64,000 nucleotides of DNA from Caballeronia arvi. GTDB taxonomy: Bacteria > Pseudomonadota > Gammaproteobacteria > Burkholderiales > Burkholderiaceae. Both the position numbers and the translations under genes were made by a program. Location: the NCBI RefSeq assembly GCF_001544695.2, contig NZ_FCOM02000013.1, positions 62,001 to 126,000 of the forward strand, given 5' to 3'. How positions within the stretch are numbered: the first letter of the stretch is position 1; each line of letters begins with the position of its first letter. The notes below the pieces were generated by a model that worked only from the letters and a program-made list of their open reading frames with translations, searched no databases and was not told where the DNA came from. Below are positions 28,092 through 39,090 of this stretch, piece after piece.

Positions 28092-28952
28092 GTGCAACCC
28101 ATCATTCAGCCCTTCTTTGATCTCAACACCGGCACGATGACGTATGTCGTGTACGAGAAGGCCGGCTCGCCGGCGGCCATCGTCGATCCGGTTCTCGACT
28201 ACGATCCGCACGCCGCGCGCACGTCGACGCGCTCCGCCGATGCCGTCATCGCGTTCGTGCGCGAGCAAGGGCTCGTAGTGGAATGGATTCTGGAGACGCA
28301 CGCGCACGCCGATCATCTTTCGGCGGCGCCGTATCTGAAGCGCATGCTCGGCGGGAAGATCGGCATTGGCGAATCGATACGCACGGTGCAAGGTGTGTTC
28401 AAGAAGATCTTCGATCTCGAGCCCGAGTTTCAGCTCGACGGCTCGCAGTTCGATCATCTCTTTTCCGACGGCGAGCGCTTCATGATCGGCGATATCGAAG
28501 CGTACGCGCTCTTCGTGCCGGGCCACACGCCCGCCGACATGGCGTACCGGATCGGCGATGCGGTGTTCGTCGGCGATACGCTTTTCATGCCGGATGTCGG
28601 CACCGCACGCTGCGACTTTCCGGGCGGCAGCGCGCGCAGGCTGTATCGCTCGATTCAGCGCCTGCTCGCACTCGACCCCGATACGCGGCTGTTCGTCTGT
28701 CACGACTACCCGCCCGCCACGCGCGACCCGCAATGGCAAACCACCGTGCGCGAGCAGCGCGAGAACAACATTCACGTCGGCGGCGGCAAGACGGAAGACG
28801 AGTTCGTCGCGATGCGCGAAGCGCGCGACGCGACCCTCGGGATGCCGACGCTCATCCTGCCCGCGATTCAGGTGAACATACGCGCGGGCCACTTTCCCGA
28901 AGCGTCCGGCAACGGCACGACGTATCTGAAGATTCCGTTGAACGCGCTCTAG
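28092..28952 (+). CDS. ETHE1-like MBL-fold hydrolase (probable persulfide dioxygenase)
   Basis: A 286-residue metallo-beta-lactamase-fold protein. The metal motif is THAHADHLSAAPYLKRMLGG (H70-x-H72-x-D74-H75), followed by VPGHTPADMAYRIGDAVFVGDTLFMPDVGTARCDFPGGSARRLYRSIQRLLAL and VCHDYPP. The MPDVGTARCDFPGG block is the signature of the ETHE1/Blh group, which oxidises glutathione persulfide to sulfite with mononuclear iron. The frame opens far upstream, but the real start is very probably the GTG at 28092, with GGGGGA seven bases before it and the first residues matching the family. It is divergent from the DedA-rhodanese fusion. Confidence 0.9.
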   Translation: MQPIIQPFFDLNTGTMTYVVYEKAGSPAAIVDPVLDYDPHAARTSTRSADAVIAFVREQGLVVEWILETHAHADHLSAAPYLKRMLGGKIGIGESIRTVQGVFKKIFDLEPEFQLDGSQFDHLFSDGERFMIGDIEAYALFVPGHTPADMAYRIGDAVFVGDTLFMPDVGTARCDFPGGSARRLYRSIQRLLALDPDTRLFVCHDYPPATRDPQWQTTVREQRENNIHVGGGKTEDEFVAMREARDATLGMPTLILPAIQVNIRAGHFPEASGNGTTYLKIPLNAL

Positions 28953-28961
28953 CTTTCCGCT

Positions 28962-29639
28962 CTAGCCTTCGATCCTTCCGCGCGTCACGCCGAGCAGATC
29001 GGCCATCGCGCGCCGCGCCGCGCTGGCATCGCGCGCGATGATCGCCTCGAACACGGCGGTGTGTTCCGCAAGCGACGCGTTGTACACATCCGCGCGCTTC
29101 GCGTTCAGGCGCAACTGGCCTTCGAGCGTGCGCTCGATCAGCGCGCCGAGAGGGATGAGCAATTCATTGCTGCACGCGGCGAGCACGCACAGATGGAAGT
29201 CGAGGTCGGCGCGCACCCATTCATCGACGTTCTGCGCGTCCGCCATCGACTGATGCGCGCGTGTGAGCCGCTCGCGGGTGCGCTCCTCGTGATTACCGGC
29301 GGCGAGCGCCGCGGCGTACGGCTCGATCATCTCGCGCATTTCCTGAAGCTTCAGCGCGAATTGCAGCGGCGGAGCGACGCGCGAGTACCAGTCGAGCATG
29401 TCGGCGTCGAGCAGATTCCACGCATCTTTCGCGCGCACGCGCGTGCCGACCTTCGGACGCGACTCGATCAGCCCTTTCGATGTCAGCGTGCGCAATGCCT
29501 CGCGCAACACCGTGCGGCTCACGCGGAAGCGCTCCATCAGTTCCGCTTCGCGCGGCAACGACAGGCCAGGCGGGAAGTCGCCTCGCAGAATCGCCGTGCC
29601 CAATTCATGCGCCACATGGCCATGCAGATCCCGGTGAAT
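28962..29639 (-). CDS. GntR/FadR-type transcriptional regulator (probable dgo regulator), likely ATT start
   Basis: A GntR-family repressor with a FCD effector domain. The winged helix is HELGTAILRGDFPPGLSLPREAELMERFRVSRTVLREALRTLTSKGLIESRPKVGTRV; the effector domain carries metal-binding-type residues in ADLDFHLCVLAACSNELL and SLAEHTAVFEAI. The conserved N-terminus (HRDLHGHVAHELG) has no ATG or GTG ahead of it. A strong Shine-Dalgarno, AAGGAGAG (29644-29651, minus strand), is followed after the best spacing by ATT at 29639; this start gives 225 residues. A GTG at 29615 would give 217 residues but lies 31 bases from that site and cuts the conserved start. The gene is divergent from dgoD and probably responds to galactonate. 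Confidence 0.85.
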   Translation of the reverse strand: MHRDLHGHVAHELGTAILRGDFPPGLSLPREAELMERFRVSRTVLREALRTLTSKGLIESRPKVGTRVRAKDAWNLLDADMLDWYSRVAPPLQFALKLQEMREMIEPYAAALAAGNHEERTRERLTRAHQSMADAQNVDEWVRADLDFHLCVLAACSNELLIPLGALIERTLEGQLRLNAKRADVYNASLAEHTAVFEAIIARDASAARRAMADLLGVTRGRIEG

Positions 29640-29778
29640 GATGCTCTCCTTCTAGGTTTCGCAGGATTATCCGGTATTCGCCTGATGTTTCGAAAGTCCA
29701 GAATGTGTCGAATAATACTATTAATATGCCTAAGAGACCGTTTTTGCTACCATGTAAAACCCTTCAAGGAGACGCTCA
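29640..29778. promoter_or_regulatory. Divergent control region between the GntR gene and dgoD
   Basis: 139 bp, distinctly AT-rich in its middle. It holds the ribosome-binding site of the GntR gene at 29644-29651 and a perfect odd palindrome TAATACTATTA at 29713-29723, 55 bases before the dgoD ATG. A compact palindrome between a GntR/FadR gene and its probable target is a good operator candidate, though it lacks the textbook FadR half-sites. Confidence 0.4.
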
Positions 29779-30927
29779 ATGAAAATCACGAAACTCGAGA
29801 CCTTCGTCGTTCCGCCGCGCTGGTGCTTCCTCAAGATCGAAACCGACGAAGGCATCACGGGCTGGGGCGAGCCGGTCGTCGAAGGCCGTGCGCATACGGT
29901 GGCCGCCGCCGTCGATGAACTCGCCGACTATCTGATCGGCAAAGACCCGCGTCATATCGAAGACCTGTGGCAGGTGATGTATCGCGCTGGTTTCTATCGC
30001 GGCGGTCCTATCGGCATGAGCGCGATCGCGGGCGTCGATCAGGCGTTGTGGGACATTCTCGGCAAGCATCACAGCGTGCCGGTCCACGCGCTGCTCGGCG
30101 GCCAGGTGCGCGACAAGATCAAGGTGTACTCGTGGATCGGCGGCGACCGGCCGAGCGATGTCGCGAACAATGCGCGCGCCGTGGTCGAACGCGGCTTCAA
30201 GGCCGTGAAGATGAACGGCTCGGAAGAACTGCAGATCATCGATACGTTCGACAAGGTCCAAGGCGTGATCGACAACGTGCGCGCGGTGCGCGAGGCGGTC
30301 GGGCCGAACGTGGGCATCGGCGTGGACTTTCATGGGCGCGTGCATAAGCCGATGGCCAAAGTGCTCGCGAAGGAACTCGATCCGTTCAAGCTGATGTTCA
30401 TCGAAGAGCCGGTGCTGTCGGAGAACGTCGAGGCGCTGCGCGATATCGTCAACCAGACGAGCACGCCGATCGCGCTCGGCGAGCGTCTCTATTCGCGCTG
30501 GGATTTCAAGCACATTCTGGCGAGCGGTTACGTCGATATCATTCAGCCGGACGCGTCGCACGCGGGCGGTCTCACGGAATGCCGCAAGATTGCGACGATG
30601 GCCGAAGCCTACGATGTCGCGCTCGCGCTACATTGCCCGCTCGGTCCGATCGCGCTCGCGACCTGCCTGCAGATCGATGCGGTGAGCTACAACGCGTTCA
30701 TCCAGGAGCAAAGCCTCGGGATTCACTACAACAAGGGCAATGACCTGCTCGATTACATCAGGAATCCCGAGGTCTTCAAGTATGAAGACGGCATGGTGTC
30801 GATTCCGCAGGGGCCGGGCCTGGGCATCGAGGTGAATGAAGACAAGGTGCGCGAGATGGCGAAGGTGGGCCACCGCTGGCGCAATCCGGTGTGGCGTCAC
30901 GCGGATGGCAGCGTGGCCGAGTGGTGA
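29779..30927 (+). CDS. dgoD: D-galactonate dehydratase
   Basis: A 382-residue enolase-superfamily enzyme that dehydrates D-galactonate to 2-keto-3-deoxygalactonate. It matches E. coli DgoD along its length: [63 protein letters not shown], the metal ligands in DFHGR, FIEEPV and [37 protein letters not shown] and the C-terminal [22 protein letters not shown] precedes the ATG. No kinase, aldolase or transporter for the rest of the pathway is next to it, so the pathway is split. Confidence 0.95.
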   Translation: MKITKLETFVVPPRWCFLKIETDEGITGWGEPVVEGRAHTVAAAVDELADYLIGKDPRHIEDLWQVMYRAGFYRGGPIGMSAIAGVDQALWDILGKHHSVPVHALLGGQVRDKIKVYSWIGGDRPSDVANNARAVVERGFKAVKMNGSEELQIIDTFDKVQGVIDNVRAVREAVGPNVGIGVDFHGRVHKPMAKVLAKELDPFKLMFIEEPVLSENVEALRDIVNQTSTPIALGERLYSRWDFKHILASGYVDIIQPDASHAGGLTECRKIATMAEAYDVALALHCPLGPIALATCLQIDAVSYNAFIQEQSLGIHYNKGNDLLDYIRNPEVFKYEDGMVSIPQGPGLGIEVNEDKVREMAKVGHRWRNPVWRHADGSVAEW

Positions 30928-30933
30928 TTCTGG

Positions 30934-32727
30934 TCAGCGCCTGAGACGCGCCTTCACGCCGCCGCGCAGTGCGTTGCTGATGAGCAGGTCTTGAGCTTTC
31001 GATAAATCGTCGGGCGTCAGCGTGCGCTCTTGCGCGCCGAGTTCATCGATAAGCACCGCGCGCATCACGCCCGGCAGCACGCCGGCGTCGATCGGCGGCG
31101 TGAACCATGTGCCGTCGATCCGCACGAAGACGCTCGAACGCCCGCCTTCGGTCAGCTCGCCGCGTTCGTTGACGAACAGCATGTCGAACGCGCCTTCGGC
31201 TTCGGCCGCTTTCCATGCGCGGTCGTAGTCGGCGCGGCGCGTGGTTTTGCGTCTAAGCAGCGGATCGACGGATGACTGCGGCGCGAAGCCACGCTCCCAC
31301 GCCAGCAACACATCGACGGTATCCGACGGCAACGCGCCGAGCGGCGCACTCGTGATCGCGATGCGTCCGTCCTTGTTCAGCGCGATTCTCAGTCGATACG
31401 GCTTGCCCGCGTCGAACGCCGCACACTGCGCTTCGACCTGCGTCGTCAGCGCGCGCTCGTCGAAGGCAAAACCCAGATACGCCGCGCTGCTCCTCAGCCG
31501 CGCGACATGACGCGCGTAGTGGCGAACACCTTCATCGCGCGTCGCATAGCAAGTCTCGAAAAGTTCGAAGCCGGGGTCCGCGCCGGTCAGAAAGCGTGCT
31601 TTCAACAGACACTCCTCATATTCGTTGGCGGCGACGCTGTCGAGCACGATGCCCGCGCCGATGCCGAGCACGCCACGCGTCGTCGATGCATCGACGACGA
31701 GCGTACGTATCGCCACCGACATGCAGAAGTCGCCGCTCGCATCGAGCCAGCCGATCGCACCCGTATAGAGACCGCGCGGCGTGCTCTCGATCTCGTCGAT
31801 CAACTGCATCGTGCGGTACTTCGGCGCGCCGGTGATCGAGCCGCACGGAAAGAGCGCGCGCACGATTCCCGCGAACGACGTGCCGGGCATCACGCGCGCT
31901 TCGATGGTCGAGGTCATCTGCCACACCGACGCGTAAGGCTCGACCGAGAACAGCGCCGGCACGTTGACGGAACCCGTGGCCGCCACGCGCGACATGTCGT
32001 TGCGCAGCAAGTCGACGATCATCACGTTTTCGGCGCGGTTCTTCGGGTCGTTGCGGAGCGCTTCGGGATCGGACTCGCGCGGCGCGGTGCCTTTCATCGG
32101 CCGCGCGCGCAGGAGATCGCCTTCTTTCTCGACGAACAATTCCGGCGAGCACGACACGACCGATCTGCCATCCGGCAACGCGATGAACGCGCCATAATGC
32201 ACGGCCTGCCGTTCGCGCAACCGCCGGTAGAGCGCGAGCGGCACGCCGAACACATCGAAGCTCAGCCGATACGTGTAGTTGATCTGATACGACTCGCCTT
32301 CTCTCAGCGCGTCCTGAACGGCGCCGATGGCGCGGTCGAACTCGTCGCGCGTAACGCTCGATTCGATGCCCGCGATGCCCGCGACGTCTTCGAGATCGCG
32401 CGACGCGAGCCATGCGCTCGCCTCTTCACGCGACAACGACGCGCACGAGCGGAACATCAACACGCGCAACGCGTGATCGTCGCCGCGCCCGATTGTCCCG
32501 AACTGCAGATTGCGTCCGAACTCGTAATCCGCCACGATGACCGCATGCAGCCCGCTTTGCAGATCGCACTCGATATCGCCGCACACCGCTTCGAGCGCAT
32601 GGCCGTCCACGCACACGCGTTCGTGCGCGAAGTCCGTGTACAAACGACTCGACCGCCTTTCGGCGGTCGCATCGCAATCGTCGAGCAGCGCGAATACCGC
32701 GCTGCGCTCTTCCGTTTTCATCGTCAT
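30934..32727 (-). CDS. pabB: Fused aminodeoxychorismate synthase component I / 4-amino-4-deoxychorismate lyase (PabB-PabC)
   Basis: A 597-residue fusion for folate precursor synthesis. Residues about 100-370 are the chorismate-binding domain: EGESYQINYTYRLSFDVFG, SCSPELFVEKEGDLLRARPMKGTAPR (with the Lys that attacks C2 of chorismate), NVMIVDLLRNDMSRVA, PCGSITGAPKYRTMQLIDEIE and GVLGIGAGIV. Residues about 385-590 are an aminotransferase class IV domain: LFETCYATRDEGVRHYARHVARLRSSAAYLGF, RKTTRRADYDRAWKAAEAEGAFDMLFVNERGELTEGGRSSVFVR. The PLP lysine should be K in the RRKTTR region. The glutaminase partner PabA is not nearby. The gene ends the heat-shock cluster, 31 bp after dnaJ. Confidence 0.92.
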   Translation of the reverse strand: MTMKTEERSAVFALLDDCDATAERRSSRLYTDFAHERVCVDGHALEAVCGDIECDLQSGLHAVIVADYEFGRNLQFGTIGRGDDHALRVLMFRSCASLSREEASAWLASRDLEDVAGIAGIESSVTRDEFDRAIGAVQDALREGESYQINYTYRLSFDVFGVPLALYRRLRERQAVHYGAFIALPDGRSVVSCSPELFVEKEGDLLRARPMKGTAPRESDPEALRNDPKNRAENVMIVDLLRNDMSRVAATGSVNVPALFSVEPYASVWQMTSTIEARVMPGTSFAGIVRALFPCGSITGAPKYRTMQLIDEIESTPRGLYTGAIGWLDASGDFCMSVAIRTLVVDASTTRGVLGIGAGIVLDSVAANEYEECLLKARFLTGADPGFELFETCYATRDEGVRHYARHVARLRSSAAYLGFAFDERALTTQVEAQCAAFDAGKPYRLRIALNKDGRIAITSAPLGALPSDTVDVLLAWERGFAPQSSVDPLLRRKTTRRADYDRAWKAAEAEGAFDMLFVNERGELTEGGRSSVFVRIDGTWFTPPIDAGVLPGVMRAVLIDELGAQERTLTPDDLSKAQDLLISNALRGGVKARLRR

Positions 32728-32758
32728 GCCCGCACGACGTACGACGCATTCAACCGCA

Positions 32759-33895
32759 TCAGTCGAAGAAGCTCTTCACGCGGTCGAACCAGCTCTTGCT
32801 TTGCGGACTATGCCGCGCGCCGCCCTGCTCCAGCGACTTCTCGAACTGCTTCAGCAGATCGCGCTGCTGTTCGGTGAGCTTGACCGGCGTTTCCACCTGC
32901 ACGTGCACGTACAAATCTCCGGCGATGCTCGAACGCAAGCCCTTGATGCCCTTGCCGCGCAGACGGAACGTCTTGCCCGACTGCGTGCCCTCTGGCACCG
33001 TGAAGCTGGCGCGGCCGGCAAGCGTAGGCACTTCGATCTCGCCGCCGAGCGCCGCCGTGGTGAACTGAATCGGCATCTGGCAATGCAGGTCGTCGCCGTC
33101 GCGCTCGAACACCGAATGCTGCTTGATGTGGATCTCCACATACAGGTCGCCGCTCGGACCGCCGTTGATGCCCGGCTCGCCATTGCCCGCCGAGCGGATG
33201 CGCATGCCGTCGTCGATGCCCGCCGGAATCTTCACTTCCAGCGTCTTCGTTTCCTTCACCTTGCCCGCGCCGTGGCAGTTCGCGCACGGCTCGGGAATGT
33301 AGCTGCCGCTGCCGTGACACTTCGGGCACGTCTGCTGGATGCTGAAGAAGCCCTGCGACATGCGCACCTGGCCCTGGCCGTGACAGGTCGGGCAGGTTTC
33401 AGGCTTGGTGCCGGGCTTCGCGCCCGAGCCGTGACAGACGTTGCAGTTCGTCCAGCTCGGCACGCGGATCTGCGTGTCGTAGCCGTGCGCCGCCTGCTCG
33501 AGCGTGATCTCCATGCTGTAGCGCAAATCCGCGCCGCGATACACCTGCGGACCGCCGCGACCGCCGCGCGCCGCGCCGCCCGCCGCCTGTCCGAAGATGT
33601 CGCCGAAGATATCGCCGAAGGCATCGGCGAAACCGCCGAAACCTTGCGCACCCGCGCCCGCCATGTTCGGATCCACACCCGCGTGACCGTACTGATCGTA
33701 TGCGGCGCGCTTTTGCTGGTCGGAGAGCATTTCGTAGGCTTCCTTCGCCTCCTTGAAATTCTCTTCCGCCTTCTTGTTGTCCGGATTGCGGTCAGGGTGA
33801 TACTTCATCGCGAGCTTGCGATACGCCTTCTTGATCTCGTCGTCGCTCGCGTTTTTCGCGACGCCCAGAATGTCGTAGTAATCCCGTTTCGCCAT
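32759..33895 (-). CDS. dnaJ: Chaperone protein DnaJ
   Basis: A 378-residue class I J-protein, the co-chaperone that delivers substrates to DnaK and stimulates its ATPase. The J domain (1-70) has the HPD triplet in MKYHPDRNP; a Gly-rich linker follows (about 75-115, [36 protein letters not shown]). Four zinc repeats are complete: [32 protein letters not shown]. The C-terminal substrate-binding barrels follow. Full length. It lies behind the terminator-like hairpin at 34096-34125 that follows dnaK. Confidence 0.97.
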   Translation of the reverse strand: MAKRDYYDILGVAKNASDDEIKKAYRKLAMKYHPDRNPDNKKAEENFKEAKEAYEMLSDQQKRAAYDQYGHAGVDPNMAGAGAQGFGGFADAFGDIFGDIFGQAAGGAARGGRGGPQVYRGADLRYSMEITLEQAAHGYDTQIRVPSWTNCNVCHGSGAKPGTKPETCPTCHGQGQVRMSQGFFSIQQTCPKCHGSGSYIPEPCANCHGAGKVKETKTLEVKIPAGIDDGMRIRSAGNGEPGINGGPSGDLYVEIHIKQHSVFERDGDDLHCQMPIQFTTAALGGEIEVPTLAGRASFTVPEGTQSGKTFRLRGKGIKGLRSSIAGDLYVHVQVETPVKLTEQQRDLLKQFEKSLEQGGARHSPQSKSWFDRVKSFFD

Positions 33896-34091
33896 GTCGG
33901 TTCGATTCCGCCGCGCGTCACGCGACGGTTCCTCTCAAATGCTGCGGCTCGAATGATCCGCGCCTGACACTCCGGCGCCCCGCCCGAATGCGAGTTCGAG
34001 CGAAACGCCTCAAAAAACAACGTGCCCGGAGAGCCGCGAAGCTCGCCAGGCGCGTTACACGTAAGACGCGTCGCGCGTCCCGGTCATCACC

Positions 34092-34125
34092 GAAAAGGCG
34101 CGTGGATGTCGCCATCCACGCGCCT
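34092..34125 (-). terminator. Intrinsic terminator or attenuator between dnaK and dnaJ
   Basis: On the minus strand a perfect 13-bp stem AGGCGCGTGGATG / CATCCACGCGCCT with a 4-base loop (34096-34125) is followed by TTTTCG. It starts 9 bases after the dnaK stop codon. It should end or reduce transcription before dnaJ, helping to set the usual excess of DnaK over DnaJ. Confidence 0.8.
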
Positions 34126-34133
34126 CGTCCGGC

Positions 34134-36089
<1,956 letters not shown>

Positions 36090-36202
36090 TTTTTATCACT
36101 CTCCTAACTTTGATCGCATGGCGTTGCGGCGGGCGGGTATGTGCCCCGCGCCGGCTTTTGCCGATTTACCGGGCCGAACGCCCAAAATTCATACCTGTAC
36201 GC

Positions 36203-36233
36203 AAGATAAGTGCGCCAGTTTCGATTTCAAGAC
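36203..36233 (-). promoter_or_regulatory. Sigma-32 (heat-shock) type promoter before dnaK
   Basis: On the minus strand the -35 GTCTTGAAA (core CTTGAA at 36226-36231) is followed after 14 bases by ACTTATCT (about 36204-36211). The -35 is perfect, the -10 only partly matches CCCCATnT. It sits 115-145 bp before the dnaK start in a 260-bp gap. Confidence 0.45.
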
Positions 36234-36349
36234 CCTGCCACCTATGCGGTCTATAACTTTTTTTGCGCGGCAGGCCACGCTGGGTCTTTGCTGGCGCCGA
36301 TCTTTCGCGCGCGGCTTTCACTGCGGCTCCGAACGGCGCGAGGTGCGCG

Positions 36350-36952
36350 TTACTTCGGCGCGGCGACGGTCACGAGCGCCGGACGCAGCACGCGGTCGGC
36401 GATGACATAACCCTTTTGCAGCACCGTGACGACGGTATTCGGATCCTGTTCGGCCGGCACCATCGAAATGGCCTGGTGGCGATGCGGATCGAATTTTTCG
36501 CCGACCGGATTCACCGGGATCACGCGGCCTTTCTCCAGTGCGCCGGTCAACTGGCGCAGCGTCAGCTCGACGCCCTCGCGCACCTTGCCGAGATCCGTCG
36601 ACTGGTCGGCGAGCGCTGCTTCGAGGCTGTCGAGCACGGGCAGCAAATTCTCCGCGAAGTTTTCGATGGCGAATTTATGCGCCTTCGCGACGTCTTCCTG
36701 GCTGCGGCGGCGCACGTTTTCCGTCTCGGCCTTGGCGCGCAGGAAGTCTTCCTGGAGCGCCGTGATCTTGGCCTGCGCTGCGGCGAGTGCCGTCTCGGCC
36801 TCGTTCGGCGCCGCCTGCGGCGCGGCGGCCGCGTCTGCCGGCGCGGGCTGAGGCTGCTGAGCCGCGGCGTTGGTCGTGTCTGCGGCCTGGCGCGCGTTAT
36901 CGTCGGCGGGCGTCGGGTTCTGGCTCGCTGAATTCTCTTGCGTGTTTTCCAT
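36350..36952 (-). CDS. grpE: Nucleotide exchange factor GrpE
   Basis: A 200-residue GrpE. The first 50 residues are an Ala/Pro/Gln-rich, probably disordered region; then a long coiled coil ([60 protein letters not shown]) and the beta-rich C-terminus ([56 protein letters not shown]). It releases ADP from DnaK. The ATG at 36952 gives MENTQENS; the upstream extension is out of family. A sigma-32 promoter sits about 100 bp upstream. Confidence 0.96.
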   Translation of the reverse strand: MENTQENSASQNPTPADDNARQAADTTNAAAQQPQPAPADAAAAPQAAPNEAETALAAAQAKITALQEDFLRAKAETENVRRRSQEDVAKAHKFAIENFAENLLPVLDSLEAALADQSTDLGKVREGVELTLRQLTGALEKGRVIPVNPVGEKFDPHRHQAISMVPAEQDPNTVVTVLQKGYVIADRVLRPALVTVAAPK

Positions 36953-37050
36953 GTCGCTGAATGTGTATTGCTGTGAGTTGAGTCGGATGCGAAAGCGCTG
37001 CTCGCGCACGTCGGTCGCGTCGGTTGCGTTTTTTCGCACTAGCGGCGGAA

Positions 37051-37078
37051 ATTGGGGCATCGAGGGCCTTTTCAAGCC
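37051..37078 (-). promoter_or_regulatory. Sigma-32 (heat-shock) promoter before grpE
   Basis: On the minus strand GGCTTGAA (37071-37078; core CTTGAA), a 13-base spacer, then CCCCAAT (37051-37057). This matches the sigma-32 consensus (GGCTTGAA, 11-16 bases, CCCCATnT) very closely. It lies 99 bp upstream of the grpE ATG. No CIRCE repeat is visible here. Confidence 0.85.
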
Positions 37079-37180
37079 TCCATGCCGAATTTTTCGGACT
37101 TTTTGCCCGCCTGCGATGGCGCGGAAATGGTCGGTAACGGACACTCCGCCGCACCCACGCTGGCCGACGCAAAGTTCAGA

Positions 37181-37209
37181 TTGAGGGAAAGCCCTGAGTC
37201 GCCTACACT
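37181..37209 (+). promoter_or_regulatory. Sigma-70 type promoter for the small gene at 37334
   Basis: TTGAGG (37181-37186), a 17-base spacer and TACACT (37204-37209). It is divergent from the grpE heat-shock promoter and would give a leader of about 120 bases, which contains a hairpin with arms CCCGGTC / GACCGGG (37291-37311) just before the ribosome-binding site. Confidence 0.5.
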
Positions 37210-37333
37210 TCGAAGAAGCATCGCAGGAAGCACGTTTACCCTAATCCTACGAATGCTTCAATCCGCTTTCAGCCCATGCCCGTTTCCTGACCCGGTCGAA
37301 CACTGACCGGGCAACCCGCTCTCCGGGGATACC

Positions 37334-37495
37334 ATGAAACTGACCTTTGCTATCGCGGTGGTCGCCCTGGTACTCGTCGCGGGAACGACCACCATCTGCA
37401 TGTCCGGCGCCGTGACCGACCGTAACACCGAGTACGGCGGCGTCCACGCGACCATGGAAAGCTTCTTCAGTCCGGACCTGAAAATTTGTCGATGA
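37334..37495 (+). CDS. Small membrane or secreted peptide (53 aa)
   Basis: A 54-codon gene too short for ordinary gene finders. The product starts MKLTFAIAVVALVLVAGTTTICMS, a single hydrophobic helix of about 20 residues that could be a signal peptide or membrane anchor, and ends with a short polar tail with TDRNTEYGGVHATMESFFSPDL. CCGGGG lies near the ATG as a ribosome-binding site. A promoter at 37181-37209 faces it. The last 29 bases overlap, tail to tail, the end of hslR on the other strand. Coding is supported by the coherent hydrophobic then polar design and the C/G third-position pattern, but not proven; a regulatory RNA is the alternative. Confidence 0.55.
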   Translation: MKLTFAIAVVALVLVAGTTTICMSGAVTDRNTEYGGVHATMESFFSPDLKICR

Positions 37496-37874
37496 CGCGC
37501 CGGTCGCGCTTCGTCGGCCTGCCCTGCAAGCCGGCGGCGGGCTCGCGGAAGTTCTTGCGGCGCTCGGCTTCGGCCATGCGCTTCGTGCGCCCTTCCTCCG
37601 TTTCGGCGTAAAGCGTCTGCGCGACCGTCGCCGGGCCGCGCACGTCGCACACGCCCAGCACTTCGACCTGCCAGACGAGCCGCTCGATATCGATCTCGAC
37701 GATATCGCCGACACGCACGTCCTTCGACGGCTTCACGTTCGCGCCGCCGATCTTCACGCGGCCTTTCTCGACCGCGTCGCTCGCGAGCGAACGCGTCTTG
37801 AAGAAACGCGCCGCCCACAACCATTTGTCGATGCGCAAACGCGCGCCGGGTTCCGTCGAAATGTTGTAGTTCAT
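37467..37874 (-). CDS. hslR: S4-domain ribosome-associated heat-shock protein Hsp15
   Basis: A 135-residue RNA-binding protein with an S4 domain at the N-terminus (RLRIDKWLWAARFFKTRSLASDAVEKGRVKIGGANVKPSKDVRVGDIVEI) and a basic C-terminal tail (EEGRTKRMAEAERRKNFREP...GRPTKRDRRVIDKF). Hsp15 binds 50S subunits that still carry a nascent chain and helps recycle them after heat stress. It sits between hemH (25 bp upstream) and grpE. Confidence 0.93.
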   Translation of the reverse strand: MNYNISTEPGARLRIDKWLWAARFFKTRSLASDAVEKGRVKIGGANVKPSKDVRVGDIVEIDIERLVWQVEVLGVCDVRGPATVAQTLYAETEEGRTKRMAEAERRKNFREPAAGLQGRPTKRDRRVIDKFSGPD

Positions 37875-37899
37875 CGGTGAATCGTTCCAAAAACCGCTT

Positions 37900-38967
37900 T
37901 CAGGCCACTGCCGTGAGCGGATGCACGGTCTGCACCGGCCACCCCTGCAGATGTTGCGCGGCGATTTCGCCCAGCGCCTTAATCCATGCCGGCGCCGAGT
38001 TCAGGCAGGCGATGCGGTGAAAATGCTTGCCGCCGGCCTTCAGGAATTCGTCGCGGACCTCGATGCCGATTTCCTCGATCGTCTCCAGGCAATCGGCCGT
38101 GAAGCCGGGACAGAACACGTCCACGCGCGCGACGCCGCCCGCGCCTAGTTCCGCGACCGTCGGTGCGGTGTACGGCTGAAGCCACTCCGCGCGACCGAAG
38201 CGCGACTGGAACGTCACGCGGCATTCCACCGGCGTAAGGCCCAGCGCGGCCGTCAGCAGCGAGCCGGTCAACTGGCACTGGTCGTGATAGGGATCACCGA
38301 GATCCATCGTGCGCTTGGGCACGCCGTGAAAGCTCAGCACGAGCTTGTCGCCGGCGCCGAAGTCCGGCGCGCCGTGATGCCGCCAATAGTCGCGCACCTG
38401 CTCCGCGAGCGCGGCGATATACGCCGGATGATCCGCGTAATGGCGGATCGTGCGGATTTCCGGCTGATTGCGCACGCGCTTCAAGGCGGCGAAAGCGTCG
38501 TCGAACGCGGTGGCTGTCGTGGACGACGAATACTGCGGATACATCGGCAGAAGCAGGATGCGATCGGCGCCTTCGAGCTTGAGCTGATTGAGCATCGCGC
38601 CGATGCCCGGCGTGCCGTAGCGCATCGCATAGTCGACGATCACGTGATAGTCGTTCGCCGCGAAAAGCCGCCGCAAACCGTCGACCTGTTTTTCCGTATG
38701 CACGCGCAGCGGCGAGCCTTCCGGCATCCACACTTGCGCGTATTTCTTCGCCGACGCGCGCGAGCGGAACGGCAGGATCGCGCCGCGCAGGATGATTTGC
38801 CAGACGAGCGACGGAATTTCGACGACGCGCGGATCGGACAGGAATTGCGCAAGATACGTGCGCACCGCTCGCGGCGTGGGCGCGTCCGGCGTGCCGAGAT
38901 TGATCAGCAGCACCGCGACGCGATGCGAAGCGCTGGGCTGCGAGGGCAACTCGAGGTCGAAACGCAT
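37900..38967 (-). CDS. hemH: Ferrochelatase
   Basis: A 355-residue ferrochelatase that puts Fe2+ into protoporphyrin IX, the last step of haem synthesis. Visible landmarks are [35 protein letters not shown], the [16 protein letters not shown] block, the metal-binding [21 protein letters not shown] (with the catalytic His) and [20 protein letters not shown]. The active-site Glu lies in the last block. A TATAAT on the minus strand at 39012-39017 lies 45 bp upstream and is the likely -10. Confidence 0.96.
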   Translation of the reverse strand: MRFDLELPSQPSASHRVAVLLINLGTPDAPTPRAVRTYLAQFLSDPRVVEIPSLVWQIILRGAILPFRSRASAKKYAQVWMPEGSPLRVHTEKQVDGLRRLFAANDYHVIVDYAMRYGTPGIGAMLNQLKLEGADRILLLPMYPQYSSSTTATAFDDAFAALKRVRNQPEIRTIRHYADHPAYIAALAEQVRDYWRHHGAPDFGAGDKLVLSFHGVPKRTMDLGDPYHDQCQLTGSLLTAALGLTPVECRVTFQSRFGRAEWLQPYTAPTVAELGAGGVARVDVFCPGFTADCLETIEEIGIEVRDEFLKAGGKHFHRIACLNSAPAWIKALGEIAAQHLQGWPVQTVHPLTAVA

Positions 38968-39011
38968 AGGGGAAGCGGGCCGGAAGATCGTCGTCGGGAA
39001 AGGTGAAGACC

Positions 39012-39017
39012 ATTATA
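39012..39017 (-). promoter_or_regulatory. -10 box for hemH
   Basis: A perfect TATAAT (minus strand) 45 bp before the hemH ATG. The -35 is weak. It allows hemH-hslR to be transcribed apart from hrcA. Confidence 0.45.
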
Positions 39018-39057
39018 GCGGCGCGTTTCCGGCCGCATCATTGGCCGAACGGCCTAG

Positions 39058-39082
39058 TGGCGCGGTCTTGCGTGCCGCGCCA
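39058..39082 (-). terminator. Hairpin after hrcA
   Basis: Stem TGGCGCGG / CCGCGCCA (8 bp) with a 9-base loop, eight bases past the hrcA stop. A second small hairpin (GGCCG / CGGCC) follows at about 39043-39054. There is no T tract, so termination is uncertain. Confidence 0.4.
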
Positions 39083-39090
39083 AGATGGCG

